From Apostichopus japonicus (lineage: Eukaryota; Echinodermata; Holothuroidea; Aspidochirotida; Stichopodidae), in assembly GCF_037975245.1 (NCBI RefSeq), contig NC_092574.1, positions 26,952,713 through 27,016,712 on the forward strand: a DNA stretch of 64,000 nt, read 5' to 3'. This document shows, in pieces, positions 1 through 10,530 of this stretch. A model generated the notes under the pieces. The model saw only the letters and a program-made list of their open reading frames with translations. It was not told the DNA's origin and ran no database searches. A program made the position numbers and the translations under genes. The first letter of the stretch is position 1, and each line of letters begins with the position of its first letter.

Positions 1-1818
1 ATTCAATTATTCTACATGGGTTTGAAATGTTTCAGCCAACACACATCTTAATTCCTACTTCTGAATAAATGTTTAAATAACAAACTATTAAACTATTTAA
101 GAATGGTTATTTAATGATATAAGACAACAAGTTCATATTACTGATATATACATGAAAAAAAAGACGACAAACTGTAAAGTACTCTTTAAGAATCTTCTCT
201 CTCTCTTTTTATTTTTCTCTGAAAAAAATTGTGCAATTCTTCTCTGAACCTCTGCTTATATTTGTGCTATGACAAAGGTTATATGACGTAACATACATAC
301 AAAAAGTGAGTTGGATATAATAAATTAAAAGTACATGATTGGAAGGTTGTTACCTATAAGTGGTTTAATAACAAGGAGTACAAGGACATATACATGTATA
401 TTATATAAGTTGTATCAATAGGAATTACACAAAAACCACCTACAAGGAGTGGTGTCTTTTGTATTGTACAGTACCACATGCAACTTCCAACCAGATTCAC
501 CCATTTTCCTAAATCCATGTTCTCTACAAAGTTTATACAGTGTTTTTATTCTTCTTCTTCAAGAAACAAGATTTGGCCAGTAGTCAGTCTTAATATTTAA
601 TGACAATAGCAGATTCAGCCCTGATTTAGCTATGCAAAGAAGAGACTAGCCACATGCACTTTTCAACTATGTTCGCCAAAACAAAAACAAAAAACTTCAG
701 GCACCAAATTTCCTTTTCTTAGAGGCAAAAGACTTTCTCATGAACTTAAACATTTGATGTGAAATGGCATAGGATCTACTTCACAATTTTATGAGCACAA
801 AGATCTCTTTAAAACAATTGCAATGACGATACCCTTCACATTGATCCATGGCTTAGTTTGGTCTTTCTGCAAACATGCAACAATTTCACAATTTGTGTGC
901 ACTTTATGTGTGCAGGACAGAATTAGTTAAAGTTCACTGTATAAATGGCATAAATCAGGGTGCCTCAGGATACAAATACAGGTTTCCTTCCTTTACTTTA
1001 TCAATCTGTTACATGAAGAACATGTTGACTACCTTAACATTATTGAAACTAAAATGTTTGCATCTCAAAGGATATTGGACAGCAAGAACAAATAAGACCT
1101 GTTAAAACAGCTGCATGCTTTTGTTTACTGCTAGATCTAGAGTAATATCAGATTCAAGACAGATAAAGGAAGAAATAAGCCTCAATAATTAGATATTATA
1201 TATTAACTTTAACAGAGGTTGCAAACTCACAGGCCCACTGAGCACCGCTTTGGGACTCATGACCTTTTGACCTAAAAATGTGAATTAAAACTGGCTGATG
1301 TAAATATATTAAGAAAGTGTATTGATTACAGATGTATACACAACACAATTTTATAAAATACAATGGATATAGGTGAACACATATATATTAGTTATCAAAT
1401 AGTACCTTTTGTTCAAACAGCTTAGAAATAATATAGCAAACACACACACAAAGTTAAACGTGATAAAATCTTCTACATATTGCATAATAAACAGGGAATA
1501 ATAGGCCTATCCCTTCTAAAACACTCTCTCCTTCATTTAGCAGAGCAAGATAACGGCATTTTCATACTGAGTTTTATTGACCAAAGTGTACTAGTTGATG
1601 TAAAATTCATTACATCTAAATATTGCTTCAAATGAGGAAAAGTGAAAAATATTGTCATTTTCATATGGGATTTCATTTCACTAGTGAGTTTAATTTAAAA
1701 AATCATTTTAAAACTAAGAAAGGTATTGGGTAATTTTATTCAATTCATTCGCAAGAGATAACGCTTTGTGCGTAGTTGAAGAAATCCCTAGTGAAATCTA
1801 GAAATCTAGTGAGGTAAT
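1..1818. other. AT-rich non-coding stretch
   Basis: No open frame with convincing composition, splice context or family motif was seen on either strand. It lies downstream of the minus-strand URAD-like gene, beyond its likely 3' end, and ends at the 46-bp tandem array. Confidence 0.5.
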
Positions 1819-2600
1819 TATAACAAGTTTAGAGATGTTCTGGTACAGAAATGGTTTGTAAGTGTATAACAAGTTTAGAGATGTTCTGGTACAGAAATGG
1901 TTTGTAAGTTTATAACAAGTTTAGAGATGTTCTGGTACAGAAATGGTTTGTAAGTTTATAACAAGTTTAGAGATGTTCTGGTACAGAAATGGTTTGTAAG
2001 TTTATAACAAGTTTAGAGATGTTCTGGTACTGAAATGGTTTGTAAGTTTATGACAAGTTTAGAGATGTTCTGGTACAGAAATGGTTTGTAAGTTTATAAC
2101 AAGTTTAGAGATGTTCTGGTACAGAAATGGTTTGTAAGTTTATAACAAGTTTAGAGATGTTCTGGTACAGAAATGGTTTGTAAGTTTATAACAAGTTTAG
2201 AGATGTTCTGGTACAGAAATGGTTTGTAAGTTTATAACAAGTTTAGAGATGTTCTGGTACAGAAATGGTTTGTAAGTTTATAACAAGTTTAGAGATGTTC
2301 TGGTACTGAAATGGTTTGTAAGTTTATAACAAGTTTAGAGATGTTCTGGTACAAAAATGGTTTGTAAGTTTGTAACAAGTTTAGAGATGTTCTGGTACTG
2401 AAATGGTTTGTAAGTTTATAACAAGTTTAGAGATGTTCTGGTACAGAAATGGTTTGTAAGTTTGTAACAAGTTTAGAGATGTTCTGGTTCTGAAATGGTT
2501 TGTAAGTTTATAACAAGTTTAGAGATGTTCTGGTACTGAAATGGTTTGTAAGTTTATGACAAGTTTAGAGATGTTCTGGTACTGAAATGGTTTGTAAGTT
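1819..2600. repeat. 46-bp minisatellite, 17 copies
   Basis: A very regular tandem array. The unit begins TATAACAAGTTTAGAGATGT and ends GGTTTGTAAGTT. The span of 782 bp is exactly 17 x 46. Copies differ mostly by single substitutions (for example GGTACAG against GGTACTG, TATAAC against TATGAC or TGTAAC), so the array is young or well homogenised. No coding role is visible. Confidence 0.95.
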
Positions 2601-3344
2601 TATTCATAAAGGATGTAACAGATTTCTTAGATTATTATAAAGGTTTTATCTCTACTAAAGGATATATCCAGTGCATCAGATATTTCAAGAATTTTTCTAT
2701 TTTATTTAAATAGGTTCTTCCTGCCCCCCCCCCCTCTCAAAAAGCACTTGTCCATCCTCACAGAAGAAGTCTAGCCAAACCTCTGTCTTGTACTCTCATG
2801 GTAACTGATTTTCATCCTCAACATTTATGACCAAAAGGCAAACAGAATCAATGTCTTCCTAAGATTTCCCTTCTTTTTCTTTATTGTATCACTACTGTCT
2901 AAGAATTAAATGCTGAAATGGCTGTTTCTCAGAAAAGTTGCGGCCACTTAAACAGCATTTCTAGCAGACATTTCTGTGTGACTGCACAGTTCCTTTCACT
3001 ATTAAGAAGGTTTGTAATCATTTTTCTCCTAAAAAGAGCAAACCAGGAGGTTGTAAATGGGAAACAGCATGAACAAAATTTAATCTGTGTTGGACTATGA
3101 AATATAAATACGAAATATTTGCCAAAAGTTACACTTTAAATAATTACCATTGTAAATTAAAAGTTATCCAAGGGGGCTGAAATAGGGCTATGTGTTGTAC
3201 CCATCTTCTTCCCTTGTTTGGCAAAATTGTCAAAGTGCTTCTCGGCCGCTTAGCCATAATCATTTATGACCTCTCAGCATCTCCTTCGGTCATCTCTTTA
3301 AACGTCAACCAGCCTCCTCATGATCAATTGTTCGGGTACCGTCC
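2601..3344. other. Likely 3' UTR and flank of the URAD-like gene
   Basis: Non-coding. It lies immediately downstream (minus strand) of the URAD-like stop codon. A minus-strand AATAAA (plus-strand TTTATT at 2880-2885) about 460 bp past the stop could be the poly(A) signal. A poly-C run sits near 2725-2737. Confidence 0.35.
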
Positions 3345-4422
3345 TCAAAAGGCACTTGAATCTTCTGTGGTATCTTGAACCAACTTGAATAATTCATACC
3401 AAATAATCTGTTTAACATTTGCTATTCCCATAAGAACTTCCTCTTGTCGTGAATGTTTCAATCTCAACTGCAAACCTTGCACTATTGCATGCCTCTTACT
3501 CTCATTGACGCAGATCACAAACGGAAAGCCAAACTTACGAGTATACTTATCGTTCAAGTCTGTGATGAGTTCAAGGTCATCCGAGGATAACGTTAGAAGA
3601 CCTGCTCTTCTGCTTGGTTCGTTAATGTCTCTAAAACTATTACTGGATATGGCAAGTCTGGAGGGCAGATCAGGGTAGCATCTTAACAATCCTTCCTTAC
3701 CTATTTCACAAGAAGAGAAATGAGCATTTGCAAAACATAGCTATATTAAGTCTGTATCAAATTGAAAGGTTTGAGAAAGTTTTGAAGGTTTGTTGATGAA
3801 AAATTTCAATTTTGGACACCACAAGAGGATGGCAGGGAGAGTAATTCTATTTGTAAAACCATCATTAAACCTGATTCGTGGCATGGAGTCAAATTTGTCT
3901 GTATTTTTGGTATTCCAATGGTGTCGAGAGATAGGGTGACTCAGTTTCGCTTCATTCTTTAAATTCCCCTGGATGAGGAAGCTATAAACAGCTTAGTGGC
4001 TTTTAAAATGGTCATACAACCACCCAGTCAGTGCATAAGTTTTATGATTTACATGGAGTGTACGACACACCCTGTTTCAGCCTTTGTAATTTTGTGTTAA
4101 TACGATTTACTTTCTCATAACTTCCTACATGGGTGAGACACTTTCATCCAAAAAGCTTTTCATTTGACTTCTAATACTTGACACTTGTGTACACTTGACA
4201 CAACTTTAGTAGTAGTATGCTAAATGGAGACTCACCCTGAAAAGGAAGATGATCCAGAAACTTACAGAGAGTTGCGTGTAAATCCCTTACGCTACAGAAT
4301 GGTCTATCAGACCAGGCTGCTAATGGTATCATGGGAGTCTTAGCAACAACATTTGCCAGATAGTCACCAAACTCTTTGTAGCCTAAATTGTTGATGTCTT
4401 CAAGAGATTTCACTTTAGCCAT
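3345..4422 (-). CDS. URAD: OHCU decarboxylase-like protein (URAD), catalytic His replaced by Tyr
   Basis: Two coding exons, 4236-4422 (ATG at 4422) and 3345-3700, join in phase (62 codons plus 1 nt, then 2 nt) to 180 residues; family members are about 170-180. A GTGAGT donor follows 4236, a pyrimidine-rich AG acceptor precedes 3700, and a second acceptor (AG at 4436-4437) lies just upstream of the ATG, so a 5' UTR exon exists. The family decarboxylates OHCU to S-allantoin, the third step of urate breakdown, usually in peroxisomes. Visible signatures are RPF at 40-42, KEGLLRCYPDL at 64-74, and NDKYTRKFGFPFVICV at 112-127. The family's catalytic His in the HPDL motif is Tyr71 here. The segment around residues 84-97 (S...E...AGL) is also longer than usual, and no SKL-like peroxisomal tail is present (ends SSAF). 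Family assignment is firm. Whether it is a working enzyme is doubtful. Confidence 0.9.
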
Positions 4423-4974
4423 GGCAACAATTCCCCTATATGCACAAAGAAAGAAAGACAGAAACACCAACATATAGTACTGAAACAGCACAAGCATAAT
4501 ATATTCAAAATTGAGCAGCAAGCATACAGTTTAACTAGATTCACCGGCATGAACTGAGTTTATTAAACTCAAACTGGATTGATCATTCCAAGGTTTACTG
4601 GTAATAGTTTCCTTTAGGTACAAATTAATGTTTGACTGAAAGTTTGTTTTTGCACCATCAGCAACCAGAGCTGAGAAGATATTAATACAACTTACAAAAT
4701 CATACTGTACAATACCACTATCCCTGTTTTGTTGTACTTAGCAAATTTGCAAACAAGAGATTATGTTCTTGAATCAATGTTCTTGAATCTTGAATCCAAA
4801 GAAACATAATGTTGCATCAACTTTGAGTAAATCTGAAGCTTAATAAAAGACATTGGAACCAAGAGACATTTTTCCCATGACATGTACTTTTTTCAAAATA
4901 TTCCTTCAATACTTGAATGTTTAAGACAGCAGGTTTGAGTAGTGCCAAGAAACCTCCCATAAGCAAGACTTACC
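4423..4974 (-). other. 5' UTR intron and non-coding first-exon donor of the URAD-like gene
   Basis: On the minus strand a TTTCTTTCTTTG tract and AG precede 4435, 13 nt above the ATG. Further upstream a perfect CAG/GTAAGT donor follows 4974. Together they define an intron in the 5' UTR. The same donor and acceptor positions are kept in the partial copy at 23.4-24.3 kb, which supports them. Confidence 0.6.
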
Positions 4975-6749
4975 TGTACCTTCAAAATACATGCAAGGAT
5001 ACAAGCCGTGGTTCAGTACATTCATGAAATATAAATTATCATTTCTAAAAATTGACTCCACAAACTTACAAATTACAGTACAAAAGTAATGATTTCCAAA
5101 AAGCCATTTTTGTACCTAAATCGTTGCTTTAGGCATACTGTACTTATTCATTGTTAAGTAGGCTACTTAAAAAATATATTTGCTACCTACTGTTACTATG
5201 AAGTATACAACATATCACCAACTTTGTATAATTTTGTAAGCCTACTATAGAGGCAAAAACTGCATCATTGAAGTTTAAGAAAACTAGGAAAGGGAAATTC
5301 CAAAGATTTTTCAAAACAATTAGGAAACAATTTAGATACGGTACCTTTAAATTATACCCCCTTGATATTGGGTATGAATATTATATTTGTATAATTTCTG
5401 AAAGCTTTATGGATAATGTTTCAGACATTTCATGTTAACCTACATTATAGCCTACCAAGCACTGAAGATGAGGTGCAATGAATTTAGCACGCAAACTCTT
5501 GTCATACATTCTCAGTTTAACTTTAAAGGCATTGAAGACTCGCCCAAACAGCGTGCGGCCATCTGGAAAAAGTTAACTTTCCATTGCTTGCAAGTGACGT
5601 TTTGTTTGTGTTGCTACAAAATGCAGACAGTAATGAAACATGATACCTTGTTATCTTTAGCTGGACCTGAGATGTCGGTTGCTGTATTGTTTGTACCAGA
5701 GCCAAATATACGACTCTGGTTTGTACACTGTGCTGTGGGTTTTGACTGCAGCTGTATGTACTGACTATACACTAGTGTCTATGTGCTGATGGTAGCAAGC
5801 TGTGTGTGTGTATTTTCTGGGATAGATGGTGGTGTCTAACACTTCTGTTACAACTCATTCGAAACTAGGTCAGATTACCGGCATTAGGTGTTTCTTTTTG
5901 CGCCAGTCTTCACACCCTTTAATTGTATCTTTTACTGACATTACTGTGTTCTCACAATCTCTGTAACCATTTCATTGTTTCAAGTTTACAAGATGTTTTA
6001 GGAATAAGATATGGCTCAATATGTGAACATTTAGGTTTACGGACATGCTATCATGATGTAAACAACAATGGCTTATCTGACTAAATTATGGCCTACACTA
6101 GCCGTATACTGGCATAGGACTAAGGTAGGTCTTGACTAAATTGAGGCCTACGCTATAGTAGTAGGCTGGCCTAAGTTAGCTTATCATCATGGCACAATGA
6201 AGTTACGAATTACGGCCTGGTAATGAATAAACTAATCCACTCCTAAGTAAGGCCGATATCTAACAATATGACTGATTAAAAAACCATTATATAAAACCCA
6301 ACCTACAGCACAATTACCACGAATAGGCAAAACTCGTATCGCCAGGCCGAAACTGGGAAATTACAGTCATGAGTAACACTAACAGCTATCGACTTTTACA
6401 TTGTGTGTCTACGTGACTGATCTACACTAGTTTACGTACGTACCAGGGCACAGATATCATCGGAACGGTCCCAAAGGACTTGAAACCAAGTGACCATTTT
6501 GCCGCATCGAAGTAAGCTAATTTTAGAAAATTTCGTATCCAGTTAGTAGTTGGGGTGTTACTGTGGATATAAGTACTTTGATGCTGTTGAGATTGGGCTA
6601 GGTGGGAAAGAGGGTATGGAAAGACCGAGGAAGATGCGGAAAAGGTTTGGAAGGGAAAGGAATGGGTTTGGACGGGTGTAAGGCCGGGCGTGTCAGAGTT
6701 TTTGGATGGATCCTTACTCGCTATTCAACACTGACATGTTAGCTATACT
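4975..6749. other. Upstream flank of the URAD-like gene
   Basis: No coding exon recognised. Sequence near 6615-6720 (AAAAGGTTTGGAAGG and neighbours) recurs at 24345-24440 in the partial locus copy, so it belongs to the old host locus. The TE island begins just beyond it. Confidence 0.45.
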
Positions 6750-7106
6750 CAAGGGCGTAGGAACCGGGGGGGGGGGGAGCTGTAAAAAATAAAGAGGGGC
6801 GGAAGTATCATTCCGCCCCCCCCCCTGCTTCGCAAGTCAGAAAACCCCTTTTTCATTTCCAAATGCGAAAAAAATCTCATTTGGAGCACCAACTTGCATA
6901 TAAGGCCAGGTGAAAATGCAAAATTATATACAAAAAGGAGTGGGTGGGTTGAAGTGTGCTATATTGCACCAAATTGCATCTGAGGCCACCTAGAAATGCA
7001 AATAAAAAGCAAAAGGGAAGGAGGACACCCCCTCCCCTTAGACCCCTCCCCCAGACCGGCCATCAGTCTTCAGCCCCCCACTCAAAAGTACCTTCCTACG
7101 CCACTG
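6750..7106. mobile_element. hAT-type MITE, family 1, copy 1
   Basis: Ends are CAAGGGCGTAGGAACCGG on the left and GGTACC-like TTCCTACGCCACTG on the right, forming terminal inverted repeats. It is flanked by a perfect 8-bp target duplication GCTATACT (6742-6749 and 7107-7114). Length 357 bp, no transposase. The interior has poly-G/poly-C blocks and repeats of the form TGCAAATTGG. The same family lies inverted at 43536-43900. Confidence 0.9.
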
Positions 7107-7119
7107 GCTATACTGTTGA

Positions 7120-7260
7120 CAGTGGCGTAACCAGCGGGGGAGGGTACAAAGGGATACCCAATCAAATGTCTTGCACCCCCACTTGCTCCGAAAATGACAT
7201 TGGTGATCCAAAGAAATGGACGAAATTTACCAGTGCATTTATAGGTCTTAGATCTGTATA
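7120..7260. mobile_element. hAT-like left terminus (partner end unclear)
   Basis: CAGTGGCGTAACCAGCGGGG starts 5 bp after the target duplication of the preceding MITE and is preceded by ACTGTTGA. The only matching right end is at 13959 (CTGGTTACTCCACTG followed by ACTATTGA). Either this is a truncated MITE or the two ends belong to one element split by later insertions. Confidence 0.45.
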
Positions 7261-8499
7261 GACCCCGACTATAGCACGTTATCATGGCAGAGTTTCTTGA
7301 GATTACGTTATCGACCTGCCTTGGTCGTATGTCGTAACATCACCTCTTTTCACTCATTGGTCTGCAACGCTTGCCACATATTTTTCTTGCATGAGGTTCT
7401 TTGTGTGAACGCTGTGTGATTATAACTACATTATAGACATAGGACATACTTCCACACAGTGTTTACACAAAGAGCCTAATGGTGTTAAGAAGCTATACAG
7501 GCAAATTGTAGAGCATGAGGTTGATTTACGAACGTGGCAGGTCGATTACGTAATCACAAAACTTTCCTAGCTATAGCGTGCTATAATTGGAGCAGGGAGT
7601 TGTTATTAACTCCCTGGTTTAACCAGTTCGCGGTTGACGTTAATTCGTAATTGATGGGTATTCTCAATCTATACCAGCCAATTGCGTCTCAAGTTAAATA
7701 TTATCCTTTTCATTTTGCTTTCTGTCTTCGCCATTCGCCCCCCCCCCCCTTCGCCACAAACTCTACCCTACGAGATAACCAGCTACCATGCTACTTGTAT
7801 CTTGTATCAGGGAGATAACAACTCCCTGCTTGTATTTTGTGTATGTTTATAACCTTATACCATTGCTTTATCATCCGAAACTAATCCGATATAAGTTGTT
7901 ATTGGAAGCTGCAGCATGATATATTACGTAATTTCAAGATGGCACAGGTGAATTCACACAGAATGATCATTCGTTAGAATATGCCTAACCGAAATATTGT
8001 TTCCAACGACTTTACAGATTTCAGTCGATTAATGTAATAAAACCAATGGACTATGGCCCTGGACAAACACTTTTGTAAAGGCTGAATGAATGAAGCCTAA
8101 TTCGATGAAACTGACATTCATATACACATTTATTTAAACCATAGTTAGAGTAAATCATAGACAATGGGATAGCTTAAAATGTACTGATGAAAGAATAGTA
8201 CAGAAAAAAAGACGACAAAACAATTGAAAAGACGAAAAAATGAACCTAATTGTCAAAATCCCATCGCTATACCATGTATTCTAATTTTTAAGTTTATCCA
8301 AATTCTAAATTAGATTGGGCCAATTAAAAGTATTACTGAAACCAGAATGAAAACGCATTGAGGTTTCGATGGCTTCATTGCACTAGACTTCTGCTTGTCA
8401 ACCAGAAACAGCTGTTACAATATTAATTAATGTCCCGAACCACTATGTTGATGTACAATTACACTAAGGCATGGTAAACCCAGGTCAGTCTATTGTACG
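7261..8499. other. Non-coding stretch within the TE island
   Basis: No gene, no transposase motif and no clear repeat structure, apart from a poly-C run near 7739-7750. Confidence 0.4.
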
Positions 8500-8670
8500 T
8501 GGCAATACACACCTCCACCAAAAACAATACGATTATTGTACTCAATGTGATGCATCCACACACCAAATATTAGAATTATCAACGATTCCCATCGTTAGAT
8601 TTCATGTAAAAGGCTTTTCAAAGTTTGACCTCTGGTGACCTCAAATGACATTTGACAAGCAACAGGATTC
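8500..8670. repeat. Dispersed repeat with 'ACCAAAAACAATA...GACCTCTGGTGACC' blocks
   Basis: Holds CCACCAAAAACAATA, then TTTGACCTCTGGTGACCTCA and AATGACATTTGACAAGC. The same ordered blocks occur at 47270-47415, so it is a dispersed repeat family rather than unique DNA. Similar blocks are common in marine invertebrate genomes; that is recollection, not checked. Confidence 0.55.
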
Positions 8671-8691
8671 TTGTACACAGTATGGCAAATC

Positions 8692-10221
8692 TGTAATATT
8701 CGTGATGATAATTATACAAGAGATGACTCAAAGAGGAGTTGTTATAGATTTGACTTCTGTATTCAGAGTGTCTCATTATACACACTCTTAACTACTTCTA
8801 CTAACATGCGTCATATACAAACATTCCAAAGAGTGACCACAGCCCCATGCTTTTTAGGGTAGGTTGGTGGTTACAACAGGACATATTGTGGTTGCTAAAG
8901 GGTGGTGTAAAATACAATACTGTAGAATGAGTACAATATGTTACATCTCCCTTTTTTCAGTTAAAATAAATTTAAGGATGTGGATGAGAAACAATTTACT
9001 TATCCAGAAATATACTTGAATGATAATGACCTAAAACTGCATAAATATATACTCAATCTCTAGCAAAGATTCGACTACTGGTTCTAGGTTACCAAATAAC
9101 TACCGATTCACTACCAAATTAAATTCTTTTGGTCACATTTCTTAGTCACTGTGCCAACGTGGTTTTGTCTTTGCTCTAATACTTCTTCGAAAATCAGTGT
9201 TCGTGGTTTGGTTCTGTGAAGAGGTTTGTTCATTGTCAGAATTAACTATGTCATTGTCGTCATGTCTGTCATAACTAAATGTTTCACCAGTTTTAAGTAA
9301 ATGTTTGCGGTTGCGTCTATACTGCACACCTTCAGCTGTCTCTACATAGTATGATCTGGGCTGATCAGCCTTAGATACAATAGTGGCTGGTTTCCAACCT
9401 TTGTCAGTCTGTAGGCGAATATTATCTCCTGGTTGCAATTCTGGTAATTTCTTTGTCTGTCGGTCGTAATATGTTTTTTGTGTTTGTCTCTTCTCTACCA
9501 GTCTTTTGTGTACTGTCTCTGGCTTCAGTATTTTCGGCTTGAGTAAATGTTCAGTCACTGGAAGTAGGGTATTTGTCCTTCGTCCAAACAGTCGTTGTAC
9601 AGGTGATCCGAGAATATTATCTCTTGGTGTATTCCTGTAGACCAATAAAGCTAGGTATGGATCTTGTCCACTCTTCTTTGCCTTCATTAGCAAAGCCTTT
9701 GCAATCTGCACCCCTTTCTCTACCATGCCGTTAGACTGAGGATGGTATAGACCAGACTTAATATGATGAAATTTATAAAGATTCGAAAAACTGTCAAATT
9801 GCCAACTTTTGAATTGGGGTCCATTATCTGTGATAAGAACATCTGGAATACCATGGCGTGCAAATTTTGATTTACAAATTACTATAACAGTTTCACTCTT
9901 TTTACTAGGTAAATGTGAAATTTCAAAGTACCCAGAGAAATAATCAATTAAAATCAAATAGTTATTTCTATTCCACTCAAAGAGATCAGCACCCAGCTTC
10001 TGCCAAGGTCTTTGAGGAATCTCATGAGATGTTAGAGGTTCCTTTTGATTCTGCCTTCTGTGTGTGTTACAGATGGAACACTTTGGAATTAAATCTTCAA
10101 TTTCAGCACTCATTTGAGGCCAAAACATAATGTCCCTTGCTCTTCGTTTACATTTTTCAACACCAAGGTGAGCATTGTGGACTTGACTTAAAATACTGTA
10201 GAATGAGTACAATATGTTACA
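8692..10221 (-). mobile_element. Fossil Ty3/Gypsy (Metaviridae-type) LTR element, broken and mostly missing
   Basis: The element reads on the minus strand. Parts: a 254-bp LTR at 8692-8945 (starts TGTAACATATTG and ends TTACA in element sense), a purine-rich tract next to it at about 8946-8958, an integrase region within 9142-10190, and a stub of the other LTR at the upper edge. The integrase region shows the H-H-C-C zinc-binding head, a retroviral-type catalytic core and a C-terminal tail, of Ty3/Gypsy type. A 5-bp target duplication AAATC flanks it (8687-8691 and 10222-10226), so both outer ends are original. Gag and most of pol are absent; it cannot be autonomous. Age cannot be read from LTR divergence because only one LTR is complete. 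Confidence 0.88.
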
Positions 10222-10226
10222 AAATC

Positions 10227-10530
10227 CATATACCATGTAGCCTATATATGAAAAGTATAAGTTCTACCACGAGAAATCATGTTTTAAAGGTTTTCAGGCC
10301 TGACAATTGTTTTAAATGTACTCGTTATTTTGCGACCGTGACTAAAAGTTTACTAGCCAAAACGCAAAATTCACTCGCCATTATGACTGCCTTTCAAATC
10401 TCCATAGTACAGAGCTGCAACATCAATACTTTTTATGAACAAATTGTGCTACGTAATTGCACATTGGAAAATTATGTTTCTGTGAAGTATGAAATTTAAA
10501 CTTTGTTCCACCAGAAGTAAGTGATGAACA
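10227..10530. other. Spacer between LTR fossil and LINE
   Basis: AT-rich. No feature recognised. Confidence 0.4.

Noticed and set aside
5432-5764. 110-codon plus-strand ORF upstream of the URAD-like gene
   Set aside because: No signature, no splice context and no counterpart in the partial locus copy.
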